Of a stretch of 64,000 nt of DNA, positions 8,398 through 17,285 are shown one piece after another. Source of the DNA: Thiotrichales bacterium (lineage in GTDB: Bacteria > Pseudomonadota > Gammaproteobacteria > Francisellales > CACEW01); assembly GCA_947476405.1 (NCBI GenBank), contig CANJQG010000003.1, forward strand, positions 40,005 to 104,004, given 5' to 3'. A program made the translations under genes and the position numbers. The notes beneath the pieces are model-generated. The model was not told the DNA's origin, searched no databases, and was given only the letters and a program-made list of their open reading frames with translations. The stretch's first letter is position 1. The number at the start of each line of letters is the position of its first letter.

Positions 8398-8427
8398 AGT
8401 ATAACCCAGACATTTTAAAAATCTAAA
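8398..8427 (-). promoter_or_regulatory. Promoter for the small RNA candidate
   Basis: On the minus strand, -10 TATACT (8403-8398) with a weak -35 TTTAGA (8427-8422) and an 18 bp spacer. The expected start is at about 8391-8390, which coincides with the first base of the 5' hairpin. Confidence 0.5.
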
Positions 8428-8738
8428 GTTTTTTCATAATATTTTGTTACATTCAAATGATAAGAACCTTACGAAGATCAAATAAGGCGCAGCATCATAT
8501 CGCAATTTCAGTCTTAAAATATAGATTTTCAATGACAGTTATGAAATCACAAGATTTAGGGATTTTTTAGATATTGAAATACCAGACTTGCCTATTTGTA
8601 GCATTTGCAAGATCCATTTAATTTTGCCAAAAAATAAAAATTAATATATAAAATACAAACCCACTCACCCTAAATAAAACTGACACAAATCGTATATTTA
8701 AAGACTTTGGGCTTGTTTTAGGACGCCCAAGTGCACAT
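8428..8738. other. AT-rich intergenic region, no gene recognised
   Basis: About 310 bp between the small RNA promoter and the end of rluC. It is strongly AT-rich, and neither strand holds a convincing ORF, tRNA or hairpin followed by a T-run. It contains the end of the rluC transcript and possibly upstream elements of the small RNA promoter. Confidence 0.5.
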
Positions 8739-9647
8739 TTACAAACAAACGCCTGCCTTTTCCCATTCAGGCCCGAAAGGCGCAACAAACTTATAAGTCT
8801 GGCCTTCCCAAGCAAAAATAACCTGATAAGCATGAAGGAACATTCGCTTCAGACCTGTTTTATGAAAAAACTCACGATTAAATTTGAAATCTCCATACTT
8901 GTCATCTCCCACAATCGAATGCTGTGCTGCCTGACAATGGATGCGAATTTGATGTTGACGCCCGGTATGCAACAATGCCGATAAATACGTGACAGGCCCC
9001 ATTTTTTGTAAGATTTGAAAGGTCGTCAATGAAGGCTTTCCTTCAACAGGTAATTCAATTCGATTCAAATTTTTAGGCCATTCGCCCTTAACCAACATAT
9101 GGTACGTTTTTTTAAAATCACGATCACGCAGAAGAGCATGCAGGCCTTTCAAAACACTTGGTTTTTTTGCAATTAGCAAACAACCCGAAGTCTCTTTATC
9201 AATTCGATGCGCCAATTCAATAAATTTAAGATCAGGACGATCAATCCGCAAGGCTTCAATCAGCCCCACTCGCGTATCACTTCCGGCATGCACTGAGACA
9301 CCAGAAGGCTTATTAATGACCATAAAATCATCATTCTCAAATAAGAGACAGGTTTTTACCCAAACTTGTTGATCGCTATTTAACTGCGTAATCGGTTTTA
9401 AAACAGGTTCCTCTTGAATCAAGGGAGGAATACGAATTTCGTCATTTAAAATCAAGCGATAATCTGCATCTACTCGTTTTTTATTGACACGGACCTCTCC
9501 TTTTCGCAAAAGGCGATAAATCCGAGTTTTAGGCACATTTTTTAAAAGACGAAACAGGCAATTATCCAAGCGCTGCCCCTCATCCCGATCAGTGACCAGA
9601 TGAAACTGAACGGGTGTTTTAACGGGTCTTTCTTCAGAAGCATTCAT
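8739..9647 (-). CDS. rluC: 23S rRNA pseudouridine synthase RluC
   Basis: RluA-family synthase expected to modify U955, U2504 and U2580 of 23S rRNA. The N-terminal S4 RNA-binding domain (about residues 25-75) includes RLDNCLFRLL. The catalytic motif HRIDKETSG is at 147-155, with Asp150 the predicted nucleophile. The C-terminal TGRQHQIRIH motif is also present. At 302 residues it is slightly shorter than E. coli RluC (319). The start overlaps the end of the MFS gene by 4 bp, indicating one transcript. RluD is an alternative, but the N-terminal sequence fits RluC better. Confidence 0.88.
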   Translation of the reverse strand: MNASEERPVKTPVQFHLVTDRDEGQRLDNCLFRLLKNVPKTRIYRLLRKGEVRVNKKRVDADYRLILNDEIRIPPLIQEEPVLKPITQLNSDQQVWVKTCLLFENDDFMVINKPSGVSVHAGSDTRVGLIEALRIDRPDLKFIELAHRIDKETSGCLLIAKKPSVLKGLHALLRDRDFKKTYHMLVKGEWPKNLNRIELPVEGKPSLTTFQILQKMGPVTYLSALLHTGRQHQIRIHCQAAQHSIVGDDKYGDFKFNREFFHKTGLKRMFLHAYQVIFAWEGQTYKFVAPFGPEWEKAGVCL

Positions 9648-10852
9648 TTATTAATCCTTAGTAAAATAACGGAAAAGCCCGTAGCCACTGCTGCTACAAT
9701 GATTGGCAACAGCGGCGAAACATGCAAAAGCATCCCTAAAAATAAAGCTAATATTCCCCAGGTCAATCCAAACACCGCACCTGCGCCCCCCATGACCCGG
9801 CCTTGCTCATCAGAATTAACGGCATTGGAAAACAGGGCCATTAAACAGGTATAAACCAAACAATCTGATGAGGCTAAGAAAAATCCAGCAATCCACTGAA
9901 CACTTAAATCCCTTCCAAAAATAGAGAGCAAAATAAAAATAAACATGCTCGTCAAACCCAATAAAGTGAGAAAACGCAATGGAAATCGTTTCAATAAAAA
10001 AGGCTGCAACCATAGGGTCATGGATAAAAAACTAAATCCAATTAAGGCATAAAAAAAACTAACCTCCACAGGGGTTTGCCCAAAATGACTACTCAGCAAT
10101 ACGGGAATCGTTTGCACATAAGCGCCCCAGCCCATTTGCATTAAAAAGAAAATGGCAGTTAGAAACGCAACACGCTTATCCAGAAATACAAATTTACAGG
10201 TTGTAATCACGCTTAAAATACGAATAGGTCGCTTAGACCGCTGACCATTACTATCTTTCAATAAGCAAAAAATAGAAAGCGTATTTAAAGTCGCCAGCAC
10301 CGCCGCACTCAAAAAAGTCCATTCAGAACCATGCGCAGAACCTGCAAAATGATAGGCCGTCGCACTCACCAATGGACCAAACACAAACCCAATAGACGCA
10401 GCCAAGACCACCCAGCCCAAATTACGTGCCCGCACCGCTTCCGGACTAATATCAATAATAATCGCCTGAGCCAAAGGAAAAGAACTTGAAAAGAATCCAT
10501 TTAACAAACGACTTGCCAAAAACAACCCGGCACTGCCCGCCAGCAAACTCATGTATGAAAACACATAACTTAAGGCGACCAATCCCAGCGCACTACCCAA
10601 AACCCAGCGTCGCCCAAAGCGATCCGATAATTCACCTAAAAAAGGAGAGCCAAAAAAAATCCCACCCGCCCAAAGCGCCAGCGAAAATCCATACAAAAAT
10701 TCACGCGTTCCAATTGAAACCCCTGGCTGCAAAATAGGGGAATGAGCACTTAAAAAAAGATCGGGCATCAAAGGAAAAATAAGCCCCATACCCATTGTAT
10801 CCAAGACAATTGCAACCAAAACAACTGCAATAATGACATTATTTTTTTTCAT
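9644..10852 (-). CDS. Major facilitator superfamily transporter, TetA/drug-efflux like
   Basis: About 402 residues with 12 predicted membrane segments in the inner membrane. The first helix has LVAIVLDTMGMGLIFPLMPD, typical of the DHA1/TetA branch, and motif A between helices 2 and 3 reads GELSDRFGRR. A SRLLNGFFSSSFPLAQAIIID segment follows, as in drug:proton antiporters. The substrate cannot be deduced. The frame could also start at a GTG at 10870, but the ATG at 10852 gives the usual short cytoplasmic N-terminus. Divergent from plsY. Confidence 0.75.
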   Translation of the reverse strand: MKKNNVIIAVVLVAIVLDTMGMGLIFPLMPDLFLSAHSPILQPGVSIGTREFLYGFSLALWAGGIFFGSPFLGELSDRFGRRWVLGSALGLVALSYVFSYMSLLAGSAGLFLASRLLNGFFSSSFPLAQAIIIDISPEAVRARNLGWVVLAASIGFVFGPLVSATAYHFAGSAHGSEWTFLSAAVLATLNTLSIFCLLKDSNGQRSKRPIRILSVITTCKFVFLDKRVAFLTAIFFLMQMGWGAYVQTIPVLLSSHFGQTPVEVSFFYALIGFSFLSMTLWLQPFLLKRFPLRFLTLLGLTSMFIFILLSIFGRDLSVQWIAGFFLASSDCLVYTCLMALFSNAVNSDEQGRVMGGAGAVFGLTWGILALFLGMLLHVSPLLPIIVAAVATGFSVILLRINK

Positions 10853-10935
10853 ATTATTAACCCAGAACACCCTTTACAAAAACCACAAAAGCAGCATAAA
10901 ATCACAGCACGCATTATAACAGCAAGGTTCATCCT

Positions 10936-11517
10936 ATGTACAGCTTAATTTTATTTGCCTACCTACTTGGCTCGGTAAACAGCGCCATCATTGTTTGCAA
11001 ACTAGCAGGCCTGCCGTCTCCTCGCACCATTGGGTCCGGAAACCCAGGCGCGACCAATGTTTTACGCTTAGGAAGCAAAAAAGCAGCGGCATGCACTTTG
11101 CTCGGCGATGTCTTAAAAGGAATCATCCCCATCCTGATAGGCCACGGCTTTCATTTACCCCCAAGTGTGCTTTGCTGGATTGCACTGGCTGCTATTTTAG
11201 GACATATCTACCCCCTCTATTTTGGATTCAAAGGAGGAAAAGGCGTGGCCACCGCAATGGGCTGTGTCTTTGCCATTCATTTCCTATTAGGCATATGCGT
11301 CGGCGCCACATGGTTAATCTCAGCTAAAACAAGCCGCTATTCTTCTCTATCCTCGATGATTTCAATGACCTTAATGCCTTTTTTTGCACTTGTATTGATT
11401 GGCCCAGACAGCTTTATTCCCTTACTTTTGATCACTCTTTTTATTTTAATCCGCCACCGCTCGAATATCCAAAAATTAAGACTTGGACAAGAATCTAAAA
11501 TCTTCCAAAAAAAATAA
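10936..11517 (+). CDS. plsY: Glycerol-3-phosphate acyltransferase PlsY
   Basis: Inner-membrane acyltransferase that transfers an acyl group from acyl-phosphate to glycerol-3-phosphate, the first step of phospholipid synthesis. The diagnostic motif GSGNPGATN is at residues 33-41, and a second Gly-rich loop GFKGGKGVAT lies near residue 100. There are about five membrane helices in 193 residues, a normal size. It converges on lpxL with a 28 bp AT-rich gap. A PlsX partner is expected elsewhere. Confidence 0.95.
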   Translation: MYSLILFAYLLGSVNSAIIVCKLAGLPSPRTIGSGNPGATNVLRLGSKKAAACTLLGDVLKGIIPILIGHGFHLPPSVLCWIALAAILGHIYPLYFGFKGGKGVATAMGCVFAIHFLLGICVGATWLISAKTSRYSSLSSMISMTLMPFFALVLIGPDSFIPLLLITLFILIRHRSNIQKLRLGQESKIFQKK

Positions 11518-11545
11518 AAATAAAATAAAATTTCACCGCCACTGC

Positions 11546-12433
11546 TTAATAAACAGACGGCTCGCCCAAAGGCCGCGTTTTGAAACGCCGATGCACCCAG
11601 AGATATTGGTCGGGATAGAGGCGCACATGGGCTTCGATCAGGGCATTGATCCGCAATGTATCTGCTTCATCATCTCCACTCGGAAAATTTTCTAAAACTG
11701 GAAAAGTCATCACCCGATAACCGCCGCCATCCGGCAAGCGATGCATAAAAATAGGCATCACTTGTGCACGACCCAGCTTAGCAAGAATTGACGTACCGAC
11801 AATAGTCGCTGCTTTGGCATGAAAAAACGGTACAAATACACTGCGAACCCTTCCAAAATCTTGATCCGGCGCATACCACAGAATGGCTTTTTTACGCAAT
11901 ACTTTGACCATTCCCAAAACATTTTCGTGCGCAATCATATACTTCACCAAGCGCTTGCGAGAACGATAAACCAAATCATTAAACAACGAGTGACGACTTT
12001 TTTTATACACCAAACCCCCATTCGGAATCCGCTGCGCAAACTGGCGACAAAACACTTCCAGACAATCAAAATGGGCGCTGAGACCAATAATACCTTGATC
12101 CTTCGCCACCGCTGCACGATAATTTTCTTCACCATCCCAATAAAAAGGAATTTTATTAAAACGCTGATCACTCATCAGCCAGGCCATTAGCCCTTCCATC
12201 CCCGCCATGCCCAAACTTTTAAACGAATTCACACGAATACGTTTACGTTCGGCCTCTGTTTTTTCGGGGAAACAGAGCTTTAAATTCACATCTGCAATAT
12301 GACGACGTTTTTTCATCAGCCTCATCGTGATTAAACCTAAGACTGAGCCTAATTTTAACTGTGTTTTGTAGGGCAACAAAACCAACAAGCGCGCCAAACC
12401 CACAGCCGAATAAAATCCTAGTTTTTTAAACAT
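11546..12433 (-). CDS. lpxL: Lipid A biosynthesis acyltransferase (LpxL/HtrB family)
   Basis: Late acyltransferase adding a secondary acyl chain to Kdo2-lipid IVA on the inner face of the inner membrane. It has an N-terminal hydrophobic anchor (about residues 8-40) and the HX4E catalytic motif at His121-Glu126 (SAHFDCLEVF). YAPDQDFG near residue 190 is the conserved substrate-binding segment. At 295 residues it is typical. Last gene of the minus-strand hflK-hflC-purA-mrp-dcd-lpxL run, with a 3 bp gap after dcd. LpxL cannot be separated from LpxM by eye. Confidence 0.88.
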   Translation of the reverse strand: MFKKLGFYSAVGLARLLVLLPYKTQLKLGSVLGLITMRLMKKRRHIADVNLKLCFPEKTEAERKRIRVNSFKSLGMAGMEGLMAWLMSDQRFNKIPFYWDGEENYRAAVAKDQGIIGLSAHFDCLEVFCRQFAQRIPNGGLVYKKSRHSLFNDLVYRSRKRLVKYMIAHENVLGMVKVLRKKAILWYAPDQDFGRVRSVFVPFFHAKAATIVGTSILAKLGRAQVMPIFMHRLPDGGGYRVMTFPVLENFPSGDDEADTLRINALIEAHVRLYPDQYLWVHRRFKTRPLGEPSVY

Positions 12434-12436
12434 GTC

Positions 12437-13000
12437 CTATGTCCGTGGCAAAGTCACGCCTTTCTGCCCCTGATACTTACCTCCACGATCTTTATAGGAA
12501 GTCAAACAATCTTCATCTGATTCTAAAAAAAGCATTTGCGCAACCCCTTCAAACGCATATATTTTAGCAGGCAAAGGTGTGGTATTCGAAAACTCTAGAG
12601 TGACATGACCCTCCCATTCTGGTTCTAAAGGGGTGACATTCACAATAATACCACAGCGTGCATAGGTGGATTTACCGAGACAAATAGTCAGCACATTGCG
12701 CGGAATCCGAAAATACTCCACCGTCCGCGCGAGCGCAAAAGAATTAGGTGGAATAATACAAACATCCCCTACAAAATCAACAAAATTTTTGGCATCAAAG
12801 GCTTTGGGATCCACAATCGTTGAATTGATATTCGTGAAAATCTTAAACTCATTCGCACAGCGCACATCATAACCATAACTCGAAGTGCCATACGAAATAA
12901 TTTTTTGTCCATCCCGTGTACGCACTTGCCCTGCATCAAAAGGCTCAATCATGCCAGCCTGCGCTTTTTCAACGATCCAACGATCTGCTTTAATCGACAT
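12437..13000 (-). CDS. dcd: dCTP deaminase
   Basis: Deaminates dCTP to dUTP, the main route to dUMP in many gammaproteobacteria. It belongs to the dUTPase-like trimer fold. The N-terminal MSIKADRWI is followed by SYGTSSYGYDVRCANEF and the catalytic region VTPLEPEWEGHVTLEFSNTT with its essential glutamate, and the C-terminal KYQGQKGVTLPR arm closes it. The 187-residue length matches the 188-193 of homologues. It sits 4 bp after mrp in the same operon. Works upstream of Dut, also in this window. Confidence 0.96.
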   Translation of the reverse strand: MSIKADRWIVEKAQAGMIEPFDAGQVRTRDGQKIISYGTSSYGYDVRCANEFKIFTNINSTIVDPKAFDAKNFVDFVGDVCIIPPNSFALARTVEYFRIPRNVLTICLGKSTYARCGIIVNVTPLEPEWEGHVTLEFSNTTPLPAKIYAFEGVAQMLFLESDEDCLTSYKDRGGKYQGQKGVTLPRT

Positions 13001-13004
13001 ATTT

Positions 13005-13856
13005 TTATCCTTTCTCTACAACAATCTTAGGAAAAACACCCGCATATTCTTTTTTACACAAAGCCAATTCATCCAGCATTTTTTGTGCAATGGCGAGATA
13101 GGCTTCTGTAATTTCATCACGTCCCTCACATAATACACTGGGACATCCTTGATCACTATCCTCACGAATCAAGCGACTCAGTGGCAATGTACCCAGAATA
13201 GGCACTTGATCATGCTCAGCAATAAATTCTGCCGCGCCCGCGCCAAAAATCGCTTCTTCATGACCACAAGCAGGGCAATGATAAAGGCTCATGTTTTCAA
13301 TCACCCCTAAAATCGTGACTTTTACTTTTTGAAACATGGCAATTGCGCGCCTTGCATCAATCAGCGAAAGATCTTGCGGCGTGGTCACGATCACTGCGCC
13401 CGCCAAAGGTATTTTTTGACAAAGCGTAAGCTGGATATCACCCGTTCCAGGCGGAAGATCAATTAACAGATAATCAAGAGGATCCCAAGCCGTATCATTC
13501 AATAATTGCTGCAAGGCTTGACTGACCATGGGTCCACGCCAAATCATGGGTGTTGCAAGATCGACTAGATACCCCATCGACATCGTCGCAATGCCATGAC
13601 GCATAATGGGTTTAAACTGACCATTTTGAGTTTCGGGTTTTTCATAGGCCCCCATAATCTGAGGCTGACTGGGGCCATAAATATCCGCATCCAAGATCCC
13701 CACTTTAAAACCCATTTTATGCAAGGCAGCGCCTAAATTCGCAGTGACTGTTGATTTGCCGACGCCGCCTTTTCCAGACGCAACGGCAATCATATTTTTA
13801 ATTTGTGAATGCGGCTTTAGTTGATTTTGAACCTGCCTTGCAACGACATCAGTCAT
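13005..13856 (-). CDS. mrp: Fe-S cluster carrier ATPase Mrp (ApbC/NBP35 family)
   Basis: P-loop ATPase thought to carry and deliver Fe-S clusters. The deviant Walker A motif GKGGVGKST is at residues 28-36, and DLPPGTGD at about 135-142 is the family switch motif. The cluster-binding pair CPAC is near residue 195. At 283 residues it lacks the N-terminal MIP18/DUF59 domain found in many longer Mrp proteins. The start overlaps purA by 8 bp. Neighbouring complex I, aconitase and LipA are plausible Fe-S clients. Confidence 0.9.
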   Translation of the reverse strand: MTDVVARQVQNQLKPHSQIKNMIAVASGKGGVGKSTVTANLGAALHKMGFKVGILDADIYGPSQPQIMGAYEKPETQNGQFKPIMRHGIATMSMGYLVDLATPMIWRGPMVSQALQQLLNDTAWDPLDYLLIDLPPGTGDIQLTLCQKIPLAGAVIVTTPQDLSLIDARRAIAMFQKVKVTILGVIENMSLYHCPACGHEEAIFGAGAAEFIAEHDQVPILGTLPLSRLIREDSDQGCPSVLCEGRDEITEAYLAIAQKMLDELALCKKEYAGVFPKIVVEKG

Positions 13857-15159
13857 GAGCCCACAAATCCTTTAATACCATGGTATGATCGCGCTCTGCC
13901 CCTGTTGAAATTAAGACAATCGGCACTTCTAAAAAATCTTCTATAAATTGCAGATACTGCCTTGCAAGCTCAGGGAGATCTTGATACTGAGTGATCCCTT
14001 CAGTTGAATTTTTCCATCCTTTAAAATCCTGATAAACCGGCTGACACCGCGCGTAAACATGCGTATCTTGTGGAGGCACTTCGTGCTTGATTGCCCCCTC
14101 TTGATAAGCAACACACATTTTAATTTCGGCCAATTGATCTAAAACATCCAATTTGGTGATCGCAAGTCCGGTTAAACTATTGATTTGAACTGAACGCTTT
14201 AAAGCGACTAAATCCAGCCATCCACAACGGCGCTGACGGCCGGTCACCGTCCCCACTTCTTTGCCTACGCGGGATAAATGCCCCCCCACAGAGTCGGTCA
14301 ATTCAGTGGGCATTGGGCCTCCTCCAACACGTGTCGTGTAGGCTTTAACCACCCCAATGACCCCATTCAGAAAACAAGGGCCCACACCACTTCCAATCGC
14401 TGCATTTCCAGCAGATGTATTGGATGAAGTCACGTAAGGATAAGTGCCATGATCAATATCTAAAAACGTGCCCTGCGCCCCTTCGAAAATAATTTTAGCG
14501 CCATGTTTTTTAAGCACACTGAGCTCCTGCCCCACATCGGTGACCAAGGCTTTAAATTTTTCTGCTTGCAGCAAAGTATGGTCATAAATTTCAGCATAAC
14601 TGAGGGCCTGCGCCTTGAAAAAATGAGTCAGCACAAAATTATGATACTCCAAAAGTTCTTTTAATTTTAAAGCAAACTGTTCGGGATAAAGCAAATCCTG
14701 CACGCGAATAGCCCGTCGCGCCACTTTATCTTCATAAGCAGGGCCGATGCCCCGCTTGGTGGTTCCAATCGCATTCACCCCTTTTGCAATTTCCCGCACC
14801 TCATCCAAATAAACATGAAAAGGTAAAATCAAGGGGCAATTATAGCTAATCTGTAATCGTTCAGAGACAGGAACGCCGCGATTTTCGAGCTTCGTCATTT
14901 CCGCACAAAGCGCCTCTGGAGATAAAACCACGCCATTACCAATAAAATTACGCACTCCTTCATGTAGCACACCAGAGGGAATCAATTGTAATTTGGTGAC
15001 TTCTCCATTCACAATTAAAGTGTGCCCTGCATTATGCCCGCCTTGAAAACGAACCACTGCATCAACATGATCAGTGAGATAATCAATGACTTTTCCTTTT
15101 CCTTCATCACCCCATTGTGCACCCAAAACGACCAGCGCCTTTCCCTGATTATTTTTCAT
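13849..15159 (-). CDS. purA: Adenylosuccinate synthetase
   Basis: Catalyses the GTP-dependent step from IMP to adenylosuccinate in AMP synthesis. The P-loop GDEGKGK is at residues 17-23, with GHNAGHTL (IMP-binding His) at about 41-48 and GIGPAYEDKVAR, TSSNTSAGNAAIGSGVGP and the Arg loop TRVGGGPMPTEL all in order. Full length at 436 residues. Follows hflC with a 4 bp overlap, an order (hflK-hflC-purA) common in gammaproteobacteria. Confidence 0.97.
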   Translation of the reverse strand: MKNNQGKALVVLGAQWGDEGKGKVIDYLTDHVDAVVRFQGGHNAGHTLIVNGEVTKLQLIPSGVLHEGVRNFIGNGVVLSPEALCAEMTKLENRGVPVSERLQISYNCPLILPFHVYLDEVREIAKGVNAIGTTKRGIGPAYEDKVARRAIRVQDLLYPEQFALKLKELLEYHNFVLTHFFKAQALSYAEIYDHTLLQAEKFKALVTDVGQELSVLKKHGAKIIFEGAQGTFLDIDHGTYPYVTSSNTSAGNAAIGSGVGPCFLNGVIGVVKAYTTRVGGGPMPTELTDSVGGHLSRVGKEVGTVTGRQRRCGWLDLVALKRSVQINSLTGLAITKLDVLDQLAEIKMCVAYQEGAIKHEVPPQDTHVYARCQPVYQDFKGWKNSTEGITQYQDLPELARQYLQFIEDFLEVPIVLISTGAERDHTMVLKDLWAHD

Positions 15160-15851
15160 CTTGCATCCTTATGAATTTCCGTTTTTTTAATTTGCTGCGT
15201 TTCAGCCTGCATATAGGCTTTGAATAAAGCTGGATTTTTAGCATAAAGCGGGGTCAGCAATTTGACCGCTGCAGCCTGACTCGCTCCCATTATTTGCGCT
15301 GAAAGATCCAAGGCTTGCTTTTGTGTTGCTAAAAAGCTATTTTCTGAAACCATACGGATATCTTGCGCTTGCGCTTCTCCCACTGTTAATATGTTTTGCG
15401 CAATTTGCGTGGATAATCCTTGCATATTTTGAATGACCTTTGCCTGATCCGCATCTGAAAACGTCTGGCCTGTCTGCATCACTGCATCAACTGAAATGCC
15501 ATCCTGCGCTAAAGTTGTATCTTGCTGCAAGGCTATCGAGCTCTTTCCCCAAGCCTGTTTAACTAAATCACTCAAAGAGTGGCCTGCGCTATTTTTAAGA
15601 TACATTTTGGGCTGTGCAATCGCAGCCACAACAACCCAATTTGTTCCAGCTGTATTTAGATCAATAATTTGATGACTGAGATCCAAGCTTATTATTTTCT
15701 GCCAGGGCCACTTAAACTGTAAGCCAGGGGCATAGAGTTTATCTTTTGCACCCACGGCAACCTGACCTTGACTCACTTCAAAAGCACAGAGATAGAATAG
15801 AATCGCAGCGATGACCAAAAAAGACATCAACACATTAATTCGTTTGCGCAT
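15156..15851 (-). CDS. hflC: HflC-like SPFH protein, strongly shortened
   Basis: Partner of HflK in the membrane complex that encloses the FtsH protease. The start ATG at 15851 is preceded by AGGAGG with a 6 bp spacer; this gives MRKRINVLMSFL, a single N-terminal anchor matching HflC. It then shows FEVSQGQVAVGAKDKLYAPG, a recognisable SPFH start. After that the SPFH core is compressed and divergent: 231 residues against about 334 in E. coli, and the charged Ala/Glu/Arg coiled coil is replaced by a Gln/Ala/Ser-rich segment. It overlaps hflK by 17 bp. Identity rests largely on position and the N-terminus. Confidence 0.7.
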   Translation of the reverse strand: MRKRINVLMSFLVIAAILFYLCAFEVSQGQVAVGAKDKLYAPGLQFKWPWQKIISLDLSHQIIDLNTAGTNWVVVAAIAQPKMYLKNSAGHSLSDLVKQAWGKSSIALQQDTTLAQDGISVDAVMQTGQTFSDADQAKVIQNMQGLSTQIAQNILTVGEAQAQDIRMVSENSFLATQKQALDLSAQIMGASQAAAVKLLTPLYAKNPALFKAYMQAETQQIKKTEIHKDAR

Positions 15852-16857
15852 CTTGTGCCTCCTGAACTTGGGCATCATTGCCAGCCTGCCAACGCAAATA
15901 AGCGGTATTTTGATTAGAGGCTTGTGACTGAGTTTGATTAATGGCTTCTGCACTACGACTGTTTTGCTGTAATAATATTGGCAAATAAGCAGCGGTCACC
16001 GCTGGATTTTCAGAATAAGCAGTTTGTAACGCCGTTAAATTAGATGCGTCTCTTTGCGCATTCACTAAAATTGAAAACTGCTGCGCATTCGAATTTTGAA
16101 GGGTGCTCGATGCTTCTTGTGTAGACAATGGTTTAATCAAGGCTGCAAATTGATTAGCCGAATCCATCATTTTTTGCACTTGATTTTTCGCGATTTGAAC
16201 CGTAGCGTTAAAGGTTTGACTCATGGTATCAGGAACACTCACATTATTGACCGATACGCCTTTCAGCGTAATTCCATATGCTGTCAGACTCGGTAACGCC
16301 GCGTCAATTTGCGTATTCAAATCAGGCCAGGCATGCACGCTGAGCAAAGACACTGCATTTTGATTCTGCATCACCGAAATCAGGGCTGCAGCCAATTGTT
16401 TTTGCAAAAGCAGAGTCACCGGGCCGTAAAACAAATATTTTTGCGGATCCGCAACCTGATAATTTAAAACCACAGTGGTCTTGACCAGATCACCCTCTTT
16501 GGTCAGAAGCAAGGCTTGGTCAGAAACACTCAAGACTTGTGTTACATCCACAATCGTGCGCTGATCCACCAAAGGAATCGTCCAATGCAAGCCAGGACCT
16601 TCCACCGCAGTCAGCGCCCCAAAGCGTGTAATCACCATTTTTTCCGTTGGTTTCACCGTCACTACACTTGAAAAAACGAGCAAGACCAAACACAAAATAA
16701 TTAAAATAAAAAGCCACCACCAAGGCGAGGCTTCATTTTGTTCTGGACCCATACTGAGTGGATTTTTCTTTTTAGGCGCAAACGAGCGACCCACTTTTTT
16801 AAACCACTCCTCTAAATCAGGCGGGCCACTATTAAACGCTTTCAGGTAAAAAGGCAT
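15835..16857 (-). CDS. hflK: HflK-like SPFH membrane protein, divergent
   Basis: 340 residues against about 420 in E. coli. The N-terminal cytoplasmic segment has the HflK-like PPDLEEWFKK, followed by a membrane helix at about residues 50-70. An SPFH/prohibitin domain follows, with VKPTEKMVITRFGALTAVEG and GLHWTIPLVDQRTIVDV. The C-terminal region is rich in Q, N, S and A instead of the usual charged coiled coil. First gene of the hflK-hflC-purA-mrp-dcd-lpxL operon. With HflC it should regulate FtsH, although the altered C-terminal parts suggest changed assembly. Confidence 0.85.
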   Translation of the reverse strand: MPFYLKAFNSGPPDLEEWFKKVGRSFAPKKKNPLSMGPEQNEASPWWWLFILIILCLVLLVFSSVVTVKPTEKMVITRFGALTAVEGPGLHWTIPLVDQRTIVDVTQVLSVSDQALLLTKEGDLVKTTVVLNYQVADPQKYLFYGPVTLLLQKQLAAALISVMQNQNAVSLLSVHAWPDLNTQIDAALPSLTAYGITLKGVSVNNVSVPDTMSQTFNATVQIAKNQVQKMMDSANQFAALIKPLSTQEASSTLQNSNAQQFSILVNAQRDASNLTALQTAYSENPAVTAAYLPILLQQNSRSAEAINQTQSQASNQNTAYLRWQAGNDAQVQEAQDAQTN

Positions 16858-16943
16858 ATCCCTTGGGGCTTTTCTATAAAAGAACCTATTTTAGAAACTT
16901 TTACAGCTTTTGTCGATTGGTGTACTCATGCGAGAGAATCAGA

Positions 16944-17285
16944 TCACTGCCAATAATGCTCAAGAATCCGAATCTCAATGGTAGGGTCTGCAACCCAGTG
17001 ATGTTTTTCTAAAATAGGTTTGATATAAGCCTTGAGACACTCAAACAATTGATCTCCAATCATTTTAAGCACTTCTGGTGGACGGGGACGCAAAGCAAGC
17101 TCCAGAAAAATAAGGACTTCAGGATTTTGATGCTCGCCAATATACACCGTCGAGACGTCATTGATTCGGCTTTTACACTTTGCAATGTCGGCATAGGGAC
17201 TTAAAATCAGATGTGCCTGCTTAAAAAAATCATGCCAATCTTCTCGCTTTAATTCTGGACTCAAATGTAAAATAACATGTGGCAT
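16944..17285 (-). CDS. CHMI-like tautomerase superfamily protein
   Basis: 113 residues resembling 5-carboxymethyl-2-hydroxymuconate isomerase (HpcD/HpaF fold). The start is MPHVILHLSPEL, so processing would expose the catalytic-type Pro1. A central KSRINDVSTVYIGEHQ resembles the family's IRSRVHWVDTW segment, and the C-terminal half aligns in pattern with the helix before the last strand. The ATG abuts the kdpB stop (TAAATG), so translation is coupled to kdpB, in the place normally held by kdpC. No other aromatic-degradation gene is nearby, so the substrate is unknown. It is far too short for KdpC, and no N-terminal membrane helix is present. Confidence 0.6.
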   Translation of the reverse strand: MPHVILHLSPELKREDWHDFFKQAHLILSPYADIAKCKSRINDVSTVYIGEHQNPEVLIFLELALRPRPPEVLKMIGDQLFECLKAYIKPILEKHHWVADPTIEIRILEHYWQ

